Assembly (NCBI RefSeq): GCF_014596915.1
Contig: NZ_JACVWU010000002.1
Coordinates: forward strand, 372,001-436,000
Length of the DNA: 64,000 bases
Direction of reading: 5' to 3'
Source: Streptomyces sp. TRM68416
GTDB taxonomy: Bacteria; Actinomycetota; Actinomycetes; Streptomycetales; Streptomycetaceae
Shown: in pieces, positions 1-8,598 of the stretch
How positions within the stretch are numbered: position 1 is the stretch's first letter
Layout of the letters: every line of letters begins with the position of its first letter
The notes under the pieces: generated by a model
The model's database searches: none
Told to the model about the DNA's origin: nothing
What the model saw: only the letters and a program-made list of their open reading frames with translations
Translations under genes and position numbers: made by a program

Positions 1-298
1 CTTCACGCCCACCTTCTCCAAGTTCCAGGGCAGGACCATCGGCGGCGTCCAGCTCCACGTCCACGACCGAGCGGCCTACGACCCCGTACGCACCGGGATC
101 GGCCTCCTGGTGACCGCCAGGGCGACCTTCCCCGGCTTCGCCTGGCGCTCGGACAACTGGATCGACAAGCTCACCGGTTCCACACAGGTCCGCACCGCGA
201 TCGACGCGGGCGCGGACACCGACGAGGTGGTGGCCGGCTGGCGGGCCGAACTCGCGGCCTTCCGGCGCATTCGAAAGGAATACCTCCTCTACAGATGA
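1..298 (+). CDS. DUF1343/NamZ-type exo-beta-N-acetylmuramidase, C-terminal fragment
   Basis: Only the last 98 codons are inside the window; the gene enters from the left edge in the frame that begins at base 2 and stops with TGA at 296-298. The fragment has the C-terminal signature of the DUF1343 family: an early FTPTFSKFQG stretch, then GGVQLHVHD, the VRTGIGLL helix, a WIDKLTGS turn and a terminal KEYLLYR. Characterised members (NamZ) release N-acetylmuramic acid from peptidoglycan fragments, so a role in cell-wall recycling or turnover is expected. The catalytic half lies outside the window, so activity and any signal peptide cannot be judged. The next gene starts about 80 bp downstream on the same strand. 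Confidence 0.75.
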   Translation, partial: FTPTFSKFQGRTIGGVQLHVHDRAAYDPVRTGIGLLVTARATFPGFAWRSDNWIDKLTGSTQVRTAIDAGADTDEVVAGWRAELAAFRRIRKEYLLYR

Positions 299-379
299 CT
301 CGTGCCGTATGGCCAACTCTGCCCCGTGGCGGGACGATGCGACCCCATCGCACCGTCACGGGGGACGAGGAGAGCGGTC

Positions 380-1702
380 ATGACACGACCGGCAGTGAGC
401 GTGAGTCCCTACTGGGAGCTGACCTTCGACGCGGACGGCGACCCCGAGGCGCGCGGGCGGGACCGGCTGCTCACCGGAGTCGGCCGGCGGGACGTGCGCG
501 AGCTGCTGGTCTTCGCGCACGGCTGGAACAACGACCGCTCCGGGGCGACGAAGCTCTACGACGGCTTCTTCGCGCCGGTCCGTGAGCTCGCCCCGCGGGC
601 CCGGGTCGGGTACGTGGGCGTGGTGTGGCCGTCGATGCGTTTCTCGGACGAGCCGATCCCCGACTTTCCGCGGGCCGCCGTGGCCCCGCTGCCGGCGCGC
701 CCGGTGCTCGACAAGGACACCCGGCACGCGCTGCTGGAGACGTTCCCCGGGCGGGCCACCGTCGTCGAGCGGATCGCGCGGCTGCTGGAGCAGCAGCCGC
801 GCGAGGAGGCGGAGTTGGAGGAGTTCGGGCGGCTGGTGCGGACCCTGGTGGAACTGGTACCGCCGGGCCCGCAGGCGCTGTTCGCGGCGGACACGCTGTC
901 GGAGGGCGTGCCGCAGGACGGTCCTGCCATGCTCCACGGGCCGACCGCCGAGGCGTGCGAGGAGTTCGCGCGGGCCCTGGCGCGCCTCGAAGCGCCGGAC
1001 GGGGCCACGGGTCCTTCCTTCGCGCTGCCCAATCCCTGGCACGGGGCGCACGAACTGCTGCGGCAGGCCACGTACTTCGCGATGAAGCGGCGGGCCGGGA
1101 CGGTGGGCGAGCGCGGGCTCGGGCGGGTGATCGGACAGCTCGCGGCGGGGGCGCCGGGGGTGCGGGTGCATCTGGTCGGGCACAGTTTCGGCGGGCGGCT
1201 GGTGTCGTTCGCGCTGCGCGGGCTGCCCCGGGGGGTGCGTACGGTGAAGTCCCTGACGCTGCTCCAAGGGGCCTTCTCGCACTACGCGTTCGCGGCCCGG
1301 CTGCCGCACGACACGCGCGCGGGAGGGGTGCTCCAGGGGCAGCACAACCGGGTCGACGGTCCTGTGGTGTGCTGTTACTCCCGCCATGACCAGGCGCTGA
1401 GCACCATGTATCCGCTGGCCTCCCGGATGGCGGGCCACGACCGTGAGCTCGCCGGGCTGGATGTCGGCCGGGCGCTGAGCGCCAAGTGGGGGGCGATGGG
1501 CCACGACGGGGTGCAGGCGGTGCCCGGCACCCGGTCGCTGACGCTCGCGGAGGCGCTGCGCGGCCCGCTGCCCGCGTCGGGGTGCGTGAACGTGGACGCC
1601 GCGGCGGTGGTCCGGCGCGGCGGGCCGCCCGCCGGGGCGCACAGCGACATCGTGCACCGGGAGCTGGCGCAGTTGGTGCTGGCGGCGGGCCGCGTGGGCT
1701 GA
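380..1702 (+). CDS. alpha/beta-fold hydrolase, function unknown
   Basis: A 440-residue protein. I chose ATG 380 because a GAGGAGAG ribosome site precedes it; the frame is open back to 302 but that extension looks non-coding. Near residues 43-52 it has FAHGWNND, the oxyanion-hole strand of a lipase-like alpha/beta hydrolase, and at about residue 269 the nucleophile elbow GHSFGG. A helical insert of roughly 150 residues lies between them, which is long for a plain esterase. No signal peptide or membrane segment is visible, so it is probably cytoplasmic. Substrate is unknown. Its stop lies 15 bp from the stop of the convergent penicillin-acylase gene, with no room for a separate terminator. Confidence 0.8.
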   Translation: MTRPAVSVSPYWELTFDADGDPEARGRDRLLTGVGRRDVRELLVFAHGWNNDRSGATKLYDGFFAPVRELAPRARVGYVGVVWPSMRFSDEPIPDFPRAAVAPLPARPVLDKDTRHALLETFPGRATVVERIARLLEQQPREEAELEEFGRLVRTLVELVPPGPQALFAADTLSEGVPQDGPAMLHGPTAEACEEFARALARLEAPDGATGPSFALPNPWHGAHELLRQATYFAMKRRAGTVGERGLGRVIGQLAAGAPGVRVHLVGHSFGGRLVSFALRGLPRGVRTVKSLTLLQGAFSHYAFAARLPHDTRAGGVLQGQHNRVDGPVVCCYSRHDQALSTMYPLASRMAGHDRELAGLDVGRALSAKWGAMGHDGVQAVPGTRSLTLAEALRGPLPASGCVNVDAAAVVRRGGPPAGAHSDIVHRELAQLVLAAGRVG

Positions 1703-1717
1703 CCCGCCGCCGTTGTG

Positions 1718-4534
1718 TCACCTGTGTGAGGTGAACTCCACGACCTGCTGGTAGGTCGGCCGGTTCTGCCAGCTGATCGTGGGGTGGGTGATGCCGCCGA
1801 GCGCACGCTGGACGATCGCGTCGGCACACCACTGGTTGCCCGCCGCGCACACGTCGTCGCCGGGGTAGACCTGGGCGGCGGTGCGGCCGGCCGCCTCCTT
1901 GAGGGTGCTGATCAGGGTGTCGCGGCAGGCGCTCAGGCTGCCGCCGCCGCAGTACGTGCGGGCGAGCGGTCCCTGCACCGACTCACCGAGCACGGCCCGC
2001 AGATCCTTGTCGACATAGCTCCACCAGCCGTACTGGAACGCGCTGCCGGCATGGGAGCCGGTGGGGCCGTGGGAGGCCGACGGGGACTCGTCGACCGGCA
2101 GGTTGCCCGTGAAGGCGGTGAACAGCTCGCTGCCGAGGCCCGGTTCGAACTCGGCCTTCACCAGCAGCGGCCACCACGCGTCCAGGATGCGGATCGCGTC
2201 GGCGTGCGCGTACGTCTTCGAGCCCGCCGACGTCTCGGTGCGCAGGGAGCCCGCCGAGACCCAGGCGGACAGCTTGTCGGCCGCGGCCTTGGCGGCGGAG
2301 TCGGTCACCGGTGAGCTGTTGACCACCTTCAGCAGGTCCGGCAGGACGTCCTCGGCGCGCAGGTCGGCCAGGCCCGCCTCGGCCATCGCCTTCACCAGGG
2401 AGGCCCGGGTCACCCCGCCCGCCGCGATCAGCTTCTTCACCCGGTCGTCGAGGAGGTTGCCGCGGTGCACCGAGCCGTTGCCCCAGGGTGCGGTGGTGTA
2501 GTCGACGGCCTGCTTGTTGTTCCAGGAGATGTAGTAGTCCTGGTCGACGGACTGGGGGTGCTCGGAGGGGGGTGTGTAGTCGGCGGTGTGGGTCGCGGGG
2601 TCCCAGTTGCGCCATTCGTGGGCCGGCCGCGCCCAGACCGGGAACTCGGCGTCGACGCCGTTCGCCCGCACCGGGTTGTCGCCGCTGTTGTAGTACGCGG
2701 TGTGTTCGGAGTCCACGTAGAACCAGTTGAAGGTGTAGTTGATGTGCTGCACCGCCTCCTGGAACGCGGCGGGGCCCTTGAGGTGGTCGGGGTCGTTCAG
2801 CATCTGGAAGCCGATGATCGAGTCGGCCTCGTGCATGAAGGACGAGCGCAGGGTGGTGTAGGCGACCCGCTTGCCGTCGACGGTCGCGCGGTGCGAGACG
2901 GGGCCGTACTTGGTGCGCCAGACCCGCATCGTGTACGAGCCGGCCGGCGTGCCGTCGGCGACCGTCGGCTTCCAGGCGTTCTTCTGCTCGACCTTCTCCA
3001 TGGCCGTGCAGGTACCGCGGTACAGGTAGTGGTAGTCGTCCCGGCAGAGCTCGACGGCGTAGGTGTCGATGATGTCCTGGCCGGATGTCGTGGCGCTCCA
3101 CGAGTAGTCCTGGCCGCGGCCGAGTTCGACGTACATGCTCAGGCCCGCGAAGGAGGCGCCGCGGGCGCTGATGCCCGGGCCCTGGAGCTCCTGCAGCATC
3201 AGGAGCTGCGGGGCGAAGTAGCCGGTCTGCGGGCCGAAGACGGCGACGGGGTGGCCGCTCGCGGTGTGCTCGCCGCTGACCACGAGAGCGTTGGACATGC
3301 CGCGCCGGGCCGAGCTCATGGCCGACTTGGCGGCCACGGTCGAGGTGGCGCCGGCGGCTGAGGTCGCCGCGCTGCCGGTGCGGTCGTACACCAGTGGCTC
3401 GGTGGTCACCGAGCCGGCGTCGGGCAGGGCCGCGCCCTGCGGGTCGGCGGGCCGGCCGCCGTACGGGAAGCTCTTGTCGTGGAGGGTGACGACGGCCTCG
3501 GGGTCGTTGCGCATCCGGAAGGACTCCCAGACCTCGGTGCCCTCGGCGACGCCGTACTTCTCCTGGGCGGCCAGCAGGGAGATCGCGTTGTTCACCTCGC
3601 CGCCGCCCCCGGAGCCGAACAGCGCGCCGATGACGGAGGCGAGCGCGACCAGGTCGGTGGGCTTGAAGTGCTCGATGGTGCCGGCGTTGGTGATGGAGTC
3701 CTTGTGGCCGGTCAGGACGTACTCGCCGGGGAAGTAGCGGCCGCTGTCGGAGGCGTCGATGTAGGCGTTGATGCCGGCGACGTAGGCGTCGACGTCGGCG
3801 AGGGCCTGTCGGCCGCGGGCGCCGGACTTGGCGGCGGCGCTGTCGATCTGGGCCTGGAGGTCGGCCTCGGTGTAGGGGGCGTGGCGCCAGAACTCCTGCT
3901 CCAGGCCCTGGTTGGAGGCGGCGCCGCCGGCGAAGGAGGTCAACTGACCGCGGCCGACGTGCCGGAAGACGTCCATCAGCCACAGCCGGTCCTCGGCCGC
4001 CGCCCAGCCGGCACCGAACTCCGTGCCGTACCGGGTCGTGCCTGTGATGTGCGGCACACCTGTCTTCTTGTCGCGGACGATCGTCACGTCGCTGCGTCCG
4101 GCCGGGCGGACGGTGGAGGCGACCTGGTCGGCGGGGACTCCGAAGGAGGCGTCGTTGAAGAAGTCGGTGAGGGTGGCGTTGGTGAGCGTCTGGTAGCCGG
4201 TGGCGAGCTTGGCGTAGGGGCCGAGCTGGTCGGAGGCGTGCGCGGGACGGGAGCCGAAGGCCTGGTGGAGCAGGATCTGGGCCAGGGTGGCGTTGCCGTT
4301 CTGGCCGGGCGGGAGGATGTCGGAGCACTGGCTCCCGCAGTGGTCCGTGACGGCCGTCGCCTGCGGGGCCGCGGCCTCCGTGGTCTCCGCGGTCTCCGCG
4401 GCGGAGGCCGTCTGGGCAAGCGGGGACAAAAGGCCGGCAATGAGGACGCATACGGATGCGGTCTTCAGGAACCCGGGGATCCTGCCGGGAGTTCTCAGTC
4501 TGACGAGTGCGGTGCGTGGGATACGCCGTGGCAT
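1718..4534 (-). CDS. secreted penicillin-acylase family Ntn-hydrolase
   Basis: A 938-residue precursor that starts at ATG 4534 behind a GGTAGGAGC site. Residues 1-46 form a long signal peptide (basic RRIPRTALVRLRTPGR, then a hydrophobic core ending ASA). The family layout follows: an A chain (about 130-400), a removable linker, and a B chain whose first residue is Ser414 in RRGM|SNALVVSG. In this family that serine is freed by autocleavage and acts as N-terminal nucleophile on amide bonds. Relatives cleave beta-lactam side chains, acyl-homoserine lactones or cyclic lipopeptides. The substrate here cannot be read from sequence. Length is somewhat above the 750-850 usual for the family. The 243 bp upstream are shared with the divergent zinc-ribbon gene. 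Confidence 0.88.
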   Translation of the reverse strand: MPRRIPRTALVRLRTPGRIPGFLKTASVCVLIAGLLSPLAQTASAAETAETTEAAAPQATAVTDHCGSQCSDILPPGQNGNATLAQILLHQAFGSRPAHASDQLGPYAKLATGYQTLTNATLTDFFNDASFGVPADQVASTVRPAGRSDVTIVRDKKTGVPHITGTTRYGTEFGAGWAAAEDRLWLMDVFRHVGRGQLTSFAGGAASNQGLEQEFWRHAPYTEADLQAQIDSAAAKSGARGRQALADVDAYVAGINAYIDASDSGRYFPGEYVLTGHKDSITNAGTIEHFKPTDLVALASVIGALFGSGGGGEVNNAISLLAAQEKYGVAEGTEVWESFRMRNDPEAVVTLHDKSFPYGGRPADPQGAALPDAGSVTTEPLVYDRTGSAATSAAGATSTVAAKSAMSSARRGMSNALVVSGEHTASGHPVAVFGPQTGYFAPQLLMLQELQGPGISARGASFAGLSMYVELGRGQDYSWSATTSGQDIIDTYAVELCRDDYHYLYRGTCTAMEKVEQKNAWKPTVADGTPAGSYTMRVWRTKYGPVSHRATVDGKRVAYTTLRSSFMHEADSIIGFQMLNDPDHLKGPAAFQEAVQHINYTFNWFYVDSEHTAYYNSGDNPVRANGVDAEFPVWARPAHEWRNWDPATHTADYTPPSEHPQSVDQDYYISWNNKQAVDYTTAPWGNGSVHRGNLLDDRVKKLIAAGGVTRASLVKAMAEAGLADLRAEDVLPDLLKVVNSSPVTDSAAKAAADKLSAWVSAGSLRTETSAGSKTYAHADAIRILDAWWPLLVKAEFEPGLGSELFTAFTGNLPVDESPSASHGPTGSHAGSAFQYGWWSYVDKDLRAVLGESVQGPLARTYCGGGSLSACRDTLISTLKEAAGRTAAQVYPGDDVCAAGNQWCADAIVQRALGGITHPTISWQNRPTYQQVVEFTSHR

Positions 4535-4777
4535 GGCAGCTCCTACCGACGTGGGGTGAGCCGGACGTTACCGGCGGTATCCCCGGGATTGAAGATGAAC
4601 ATGCGTCAGGTTTTGTGATCGTGAGGAGGCGCGGACGGACGGCTTATGGGGGTCATCGGAAAACGGATGGAGCCGAATCGCTTGTCGATACGTCTATTCG
4701 TCAACGTCGTGCGAAGTCCCGACGACGACGCCGAAGTGACCGAAGTACAGGTGCAGGTGTGACGGAGGTGCAGGGCG

Positions 4778-5383
4778 ATGGCCGGTTTCCGGAGTCTGGC
4801 GAGACAGGTGCGGGATCCGCGGTGCGATCTGGCGCTGCGGCGCTACTCACTGCGCAAGTGCCTTGAGCGTTTCGCTCCGTACGGGCACAGGGCGACCTGG
4901 GACCACTTGTGCTCCCGGGCGGGGTTCGGTCCGGAGGACCGCTCCCCCGATCCGGCGCGGCTCGTGGCCGCGTTGGACGAGTTGGAAGAGGCGCGTTCGG
5001 TGTGGCTGGCCTACGAGGTCGAGTTCGCGCTGCGCCGCAAGAAGGAGAAGCACGACGGACTGCGCAGGCCGGGGAGTGTCGACGACTGGCACCGGCTGAC
5101 CTGGGGCGGGTTCGGCGTGGCGTGGTGCGACGACCCGCGGGTACACCCCCGTGAGCCGCTGGCCGAGGTACTGCGCCGGCTGATCTCCGCGCTGGAGCGC
5201 GATCCGGGTGCCGAATGCCCCGTGTGCGGCGGGGAGCGGCTGGTCTGGAAGTACGACCTGGCGCATGAACCGTCGTCGGGCCCGGTCTGCACGGACTGCG
5301 GAATCGTGGTGCCGCGCCCCGTGCTGACGCCGGAGGCCCTGGCGAACGCCAGGAGGGAACGACGGCTGCTCGTCTCGGCCTAG
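4778..5383 (+). CDS. conserved hypothetical protein with C-terminal zinc ribbon
   Basis: A 201-residue soluble protein that starts at ATG 4778, seven bases after a GGAGGTG site. I do not recognise a named family for the basic, helix-rich N-terminal 140 residues. The C-terminal 50 residues hold CPVCGG and, about 30 residues on, CTDCG: two CxxC knuckles typical of a structural zinc ribbon. The first half includes two charged blocks (FALRRKKEKHDGLRR; a WHRLTWGGFGVAWCDD segment). Nucleic-acid or protein binding is plausible but unproved. A strong hairpin sits just after the stop, so the gene is probably a single transcription unit. Confidence 0.6.
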   Translation: MAGFRSLARQVRDPRCDLALRRYSLRKCLERFAPYGHRATWDHLCSRAGFGPEDRSPDPARLVAALDELEEARSVWLAYEVEFALRRKKEKHDGLRRPGSVDDWHRLTWGGFGVAWCDDPRVHPREPLAEVLRRLISALERDPGAECPVCGGERLVWKYDLAHEPSSGPVCTDCGIVVPRPVLTPEALANARRERRLLVSA

Positions 5384-5389
5384 TACGAC

Positions 5390-5417
5390 GGGGGTGCGCC
5401 GGGGATGCCGCACCCCC
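5390..5417 (+). terminator. hairpin after the zinc-ribbon gene
   Basis: GGGGGTGCG (5390-5398) and CGCACCCCC (5409-5417) form a perfect 9-bp stem around a 10-nt loop, starting 7 bp after the stop codon of the upstream gene. There is no U-tract, as is usual for Streptomyces terminators. Confidence 0.65.
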
Positions 5418-5485
5418 CATGACGGTGAGCCGGTGCTCTGTGAGGGCTCGGGGCCGTTGTCAGTGGCGGCTGTCACCATCGGGGC

Positions 5486-6208
5486 ATGGTGCAGGTCTGT
5501 CTCAACGGGGCCCGAGGGGCCGGCGACGGCGTGACGGTGCCGCTCTCGCCGGAGGCGCTGGCCGAGTCAGCGGCCGAGGCCGTCGCGGCCGGGGCCACCG
5601 AGGTGCATGTTCATCCCAAGACCCCCTGCGGGCAGGACAGTCTGTCGCCGCGCGCCGTCGCGCCGACGCTGGAGGCGATACGGGCGCGGGTGCCCGTGCC
5701 GGTCGGGGTGACCACCGGCGCCTGGGCGGAGCCGGATCCCGCGGCACGGCTGCGCCGGATACGGTCCTGGACGGTGCTGCCGGACCACGCCTCGGTCAAC
5801 TGGCACGAGCCGGGCGCGGAGGAGGTGGCCGCCGCCCTGATCGACCTGGGCGTCGGGGTGGAGGCGGGGATCTGGTCCGGGACGGACGGGGTTGCCCGGT
5901 TCGCCCGCTCGCCGCTCGGGCCGAAGGTGCTGCGGGTGCTGGCGGAGGTGACGGACACCGCCCCGGACACCGCCGAGGACAGTGCGCGGGCACTGCTGTC
6001 CGACCTGGGCTCCGCCTTCGGCCGTCCCGTCCTGCTGCACGGCGAGGACGGCGGGACGTGGCCGGTGCTGCGGCTGGCGGGGCGGCTGGGGCTGGCGACG
6101 CGGGTGGGCCTGGAGGACACGCTGCTCCTGCCGGACGGGCAACGGGCCCGGTCGAACGCGCAGTTGGTGACGGCGGGGCTGGCCCAGTACGACCGGGCGG
6201 GACCGTAG
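5486..6208 (+). CDS. BKACE (DUF849) family beta-keto acid cleavage enzyme homologue
   Basis: A 240-residue TIM-barrel-like protein. It opens with VQVCLNGARG and has EVHVHPKT near residues 44-51, the His-x-His zinc-binding strand of BKACE enzymes. Family members condense a beta-keto acid with acetyl-CoA to give acetoacetate and a CoA ester. This copy is shorter than classic members (270-310 residues) and the usual HPRD.G.. becomes HPKTPCGQDS, so its substrate may differ. It is flanked by genes with no obvious shared pathway. Start is ATG 5486. I am sure of the family and not of the reaction. Confidence 0.7.
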   Translation: MVQVCLNGARGAGDGVTVPLSPEALAESAAEAVAAGATEVHVHPKTPCGQDSLSPRAVAPTLEAIRARVPVPVGVTTGAWAEPDPAARLRRIRSWTVLPDHASVNWHEPGAEEVAAALIDLGVGVEAGIWSGTDGVARFARSPLGPKVLRVLAEVTDTAPDTAEDSARALLSDLGSAFGRPVLLHGEDGGTWPVLRLAGRLGLATRVGLEDTLLLPDGQRARSNAQLVTAGLAQYDRAGP

Positions 6209-6270
6209 CAGACGGTAAACCGGTCGCTCCACCCCTTTCGTATACGGACAGTTGGAGGCGATGAGACCGA

Positions 6271-6280
6271 ACTGATCAGT
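6271..6280. promoter_or_regulatory. 10-bp perfect palindrome before the RNA ligase gene
   Basis: ACTGATCAGT lies 19-28 bp upstream of the ligase ATG. It could be a small operator or a chance palindrome; no matching copy was noticed elsewhere in the window. Confidence 0.25.
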
Positions 6281-6298
6281 CTTGGAACGAGGATTCCC

Positions 6299-7366
6299 AT
6301 GTCGACGCTGCGCGTCACCGCCGAAGTGCTGACCGTCCACGAGCATCCCGACGCCGATGCGCTGGAGCTGGCCCAGGTGGGCCTGTACCGGGCCGTTGTG
6401 GCCAAGGGTGCGTATCGCACCGGCGAGGTGGCCGTGTACATCCCCGAGCAGTCCGTGCTGCCGTCCGGGCTGATCGAGGAGCTGGGGCTGACCGGGCGAC
6501 TGGCGGGGAGCAACTCCGACCGGGTCAAGGCGGTACGGCTGCGCGGTGAGCTGTCGCAGGGGATCGTGTGCCGGCCGAAGGCGCTGGCGGACGTGGATCT
6601 GGTGCGGGCGGCCGCGGAGGGGACCGACTTCGCGGAGCGGCTGGGTATCACCAAGTGGGTGCCACCGATCCCGCCGACGATGTCGGGCGAGGTGGAGTCC
6701 GCGCCGGAGCTGCTGCCGTGGGTCGACATCGAGAACATCCAGCGGTACCCGGGCATCTTCGCCGCGGGCGAGCCGGTGGTACTGACCGAGAAGCTGCACG
6801 GGTCGGCGTGCCTGGTGACGTATGTCGCCGGGGAGGAGCGGGTGTACGTGTCCTCCAAGGGGTTCGGCTCGAAGTCGCTGGCCCTGAAGGAGGACCCGCG
6901 GAACCTGTACTGGCGGGCGGTGCGGGGGCACGGCGTCGCCGAGGTCGCGGCCCGGCTGGCCGAGCGGCTGGGGGCGCGGCGGGTCGGGATCTTCGGTGAG
7001 GTGTACGGGGCCGGGGTGCAGGACCTGACGTACGGGGCCGACGGGCGGCGCGATTCGCTGGGGTACGCCGTGTTCGACGTGTCGGCCGAGATCGACGGTG
7101 CGGTGCGGTGGCTGGACGCGGGTGAACTGATCGGCGGGGAGCTGCCGTTGGTGCCTCGACTGTATGCGGGGCCCTACGACAGCGAGCGGGTGCTGTCCGT
7201 CGCCACCGGGCGCGAGACCGTCTCCGGGCGGGAGTTGCATCTGCGGGAGGGCGTGGTGATTCGGCCTGCCGTGGAGCGGTACAGCCCGGTGACGGGGGGT
7301 CGGGCCATCGCGAAGGCCGTGAGCCCGGCGTACCTGACCCGCAAGGGCGGGACGGAGTTCGAGTAA
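6299..7366 (+). CDS. RNA ligase of the Deinococcus DRB0094 (Rnl5) type
   Basis: A 355-residue protein. An N-terminal OB-like domain (about 1-140) precedes a nucleotidyltransferase domain. Covalent nucleotidyltransferase motifs are readable: motif I EKLHGS with Lys165 as AMP acceptor, motif III-like IFGEVYG (231-237), motif IV EGVVIRP (318-324), and motif V/C-terminus AKAVSPAYLTRKGGTEFE. The lysine number equals that of Deinococcus radiodurans RNA ligase as I remember it. That enzyme seals 3'-OH/5'-phosphate nicks in duplexes when the 3' side is RNA. A role in RNA repair, or in ribonucleotide-containing DNA repair, is inferred. The gene stands alone, followed by a repeat-borne hairpin. Start ATG 6299 follows GGAACGAGG. 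Confidence 0.85.
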   Translation: MSTLRVTAEVLTVHEHPDADALELAQVGLYRAVVAKGAYRTGEVAVYIPEQSVLPSGLIEELGLTGRLAGSNSDRVKAVRLRGELSQGIVCRPKALADVDLVRAAAEGTDFAERLGITKWVPPIPPTMSGEVESAPELLPWVDIENIQRYPGIFAAGEPVVLTEKLHGSACLVTYVAGEERVYVSSKGFGSKSLALKEDPRNLYWRAVRGHGVAEVAARLAERLGARRVGIFGEVYGAGVQDLTYGADGRRDSLGYAVFDVSAEIDGAVRWLDAGELIGGELPLVPRLYAGPYDSERVLSVATGRETVSGRELHLREGVVIRPAVERYSPVTGGRAIAKAVSPAYLTRKGGTEFE

Positions 7367-7437
7367 GGGCGTGCCGCCTCTCTTTGGCAGCGGGTGCCGC
7401 TCCAGGCGGCACGCATGCCCGCAGGGTGACGCTACTC

Positions 7438-7530
7438 AGCCCGTCCGGCGTTTGAGGACGAGGCCGTTCAGGCCGAACGGGGGTCCAGGGGGCGGAGCCC
7501 CTGGGGAGGGGACGGGTAGGGGCGGCGGGG
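7438..7530. repeat. dispersed Streptomyces intergenic repeat (GTTTGAGGACGAGG type)
   Basis: The block begins CCCGTCCGGCGTTTGAGGAC and ends in a G-rich tail. From memory it belongs to a short intergenic family common in Streptomyces genomes, usually placed where two genes converge, as here between the RNA ligase and soxR. It contains the hairpin listed separately. Confidence 0.55.
7485..7504. terminator. bidirectional hairpin between RNA ligase and soxR
   Basis: CCAGGGG (7485-7491) pairs with CCCCTGG (7498-7504) around a 6-nt loop. It lies between two convergent genes and can serve both strands. Confidence 0.6.
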
Positions 7531-7535
7531 GCGAG

Positions 7536-7994
7536 TCACTTGCGTTCCACCAGGAGGCGGGAGCCGGTGAGGCGGTCGCCGAAGACGTCGTCCGGGTTGG
7601 AGAGGACGCAGGTGTCGAGGGAGAGACAGCCGCAGCCGATGCAGTCGGTGAGGTGGTCACGGAGACGGTTCAGCTGCGTGATGCGCTCGTCCAGCTCGGC
7701 CCGCCACGCCTGCGACAGCCGCGCCCAGTCCTCATGCGTAGGCGTCCGTTCCTCGGGCAACTCCGCCAGCGCCGAACGAATCGTCGCCAGCGGAATCCCC
7801 ACCCGCTGCGCGGCCCGGATGAAGGCCACCCTCCGCAGCGTGTCCCTGCTGTAGCGCCGTTGGTTGCCCGCGGTGCGCCGACTGGTGATGAGCCCCTTGG
7901 ACTCGTAGAAGTGCAGGGCGGACACGGCGGCCCCGCTGCGCGCGGCGACCTGCCCGACCGTGAGTTCGTGGATCTTCTCGGGAATCTGAGGCAC
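7536..7994 (-). CDS. soxR: redox-sensing MerR-family activator SoxR
   Basis: A 152-residue regulator that starts at GTG 7994; the longer upstream frame overlaps the divergent MaoC gene and is not needed. Residues 10-80 are a MerR winged helix ([11 protein letters not shown]... [10 protein letters not shown]... [11 protein letters not shown]), followed by a dimerisation helix. Four cysteines, C118-x2-C121-x-C123-x5-C129, match the [2Fe-2S] ligands of SoxR in spacing. In Streptomyces SoxR answers redox-active metabolites such as actinorhodin rather than driving a SoxS response, so its targets are efflux and oxidoreductase genes elsewhere. I did not find a SoxR-box-like dyad in this window. It is divergent from a MaoC gene, 100 bp apart. 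Confidence 0.93.
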   Translation of the reverse strand: MPQIPEKIHELTVGQVAARSGAAVSALHFYESKGLITSRRTAGNQRRYSRDTLRRVAFIRAAQRVGIPLATIRSALAELPEERTPTHEDWARLSQAWRAELDERITQLNRLRDHLTDCIGCGCLSLDTCVLSNPDDVFGDRLTGSRLLVERK

Positions 7995-8059
7995 CCCTCG
8001 GAGCCTACCGACCCCGACCGGCGCCCGTTCCGTTGACAGGAAGCTTCCACCCGAGCATG

Positions 8060-8075
8060 CTAAGCAGTCGCTTAG
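8060..8075. promoter_or_regulatory. probable TetR operator before the MaoC gene
   Basis: CTAAGCAGTCGCTTAG has perfect 6-bp arms (CTAAGC/GCTTAG) around AGTC and lies 20 bp before the MaoC start. A 13-of-16 match lies before the neighbouring TetR gene (9271-9286), so the regulator encoded at 8599-9222 is the likely ligand. Confidence 0.6.
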
Positions 8076-8094
8076 ACTATGGGAGGCCAGGGAC

Positions 8095-8556
8095 ATGGCA
8101 GAGCCGAGGAGCTTCACTTCCGTCGACGACCTGAAGGCGGCGGTGGGCGAGCAGCTGGGGTACACCGACTGGCTGGAGATCGACCAGAAGCGGATCGACC
8201 TCTTCGCGGAGGCCACCGGCGACCACCAGTGGATCCACGTCGATCCGGAGAAGGCCGCCGCGGGGCCGTTCGGGACGACCATCGCGCACGGCTATCTCAC
8301 CCTCTCCCTGCTGCCGCTCTTCGGACCGCAGCTGCTCAGGGTCGAGGGCGTGAAGATGGGCGTCAACTACGGCACGAACAAGGTCCGTTTCCCCGCCCCG
8401 GTACCGGTCGGCTCCCGGCTGCGCGCCACCGCCACCATCACCGGGGTCGAGGACGTGACCGGCGGCGTCCAGGTGACCGTCGCGTTCACCGTGGAGCGCG
8501 AGGGCGGCGACAAGCCGGTGTGCGTCGCGGAGTCCGTGGCCCGCTACTACGTGTAA
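8095..8556 (+). CDS. MaoC-like (R)-specific enoyl-CoA hydratase
   Basis: A 153-residue single hot-dog domain protein. The hydratase-2 signature is present: [18 protein letters not shown] (about 42-59), with the catalytic Asp and His, then [18 protein letters not shown]. Such proteins hydrate trans-2-enoyl-CoA to (R)-3-hydroxyacyl-CoA in beta-oxidation or related acyl-CoA breakdown. Start ATG 8095 has a GGGAGG site 11 bases upstream. The palindrome at 8060-8075 and the convergent TetR gene suggest acyl-CoA-responsive control. No signal or membrane segment is seen. Confidence 0.88.
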   Translation: MAEPRSFTSVDDLKAAVGEQLGYTDWLEIDQKRIDLFAEATGDHQWIHVDPEKAAAGPFGTTIAHGYLTLSLLPLFGPQLLRVEGVKMGVNYGTNKVRFPAPVPVGSRLRATATITGVEDVTGGVQVTVAFTVEREGGDKPVCVAESVARYYV

Positions 8557-8598
8557 GGGCACCGGTGCACGCGTAGAGCGCCACCGGCCCGCGGAGCG

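Noticed and set aside
1983..4451. Open frame of 822 codons inside the penicillin acylase gene
   Set aside because: Alternate frame of a gene with clear signal peptide and catalytic Ser; composition is typical of high-GC shadows.
7995..8282. Longer N-terminus for SoxR
   Set aside because: It would overlap the divergent MaoC gene and adds about 95 residues with no MerR character; GTG 7994 fits the family.
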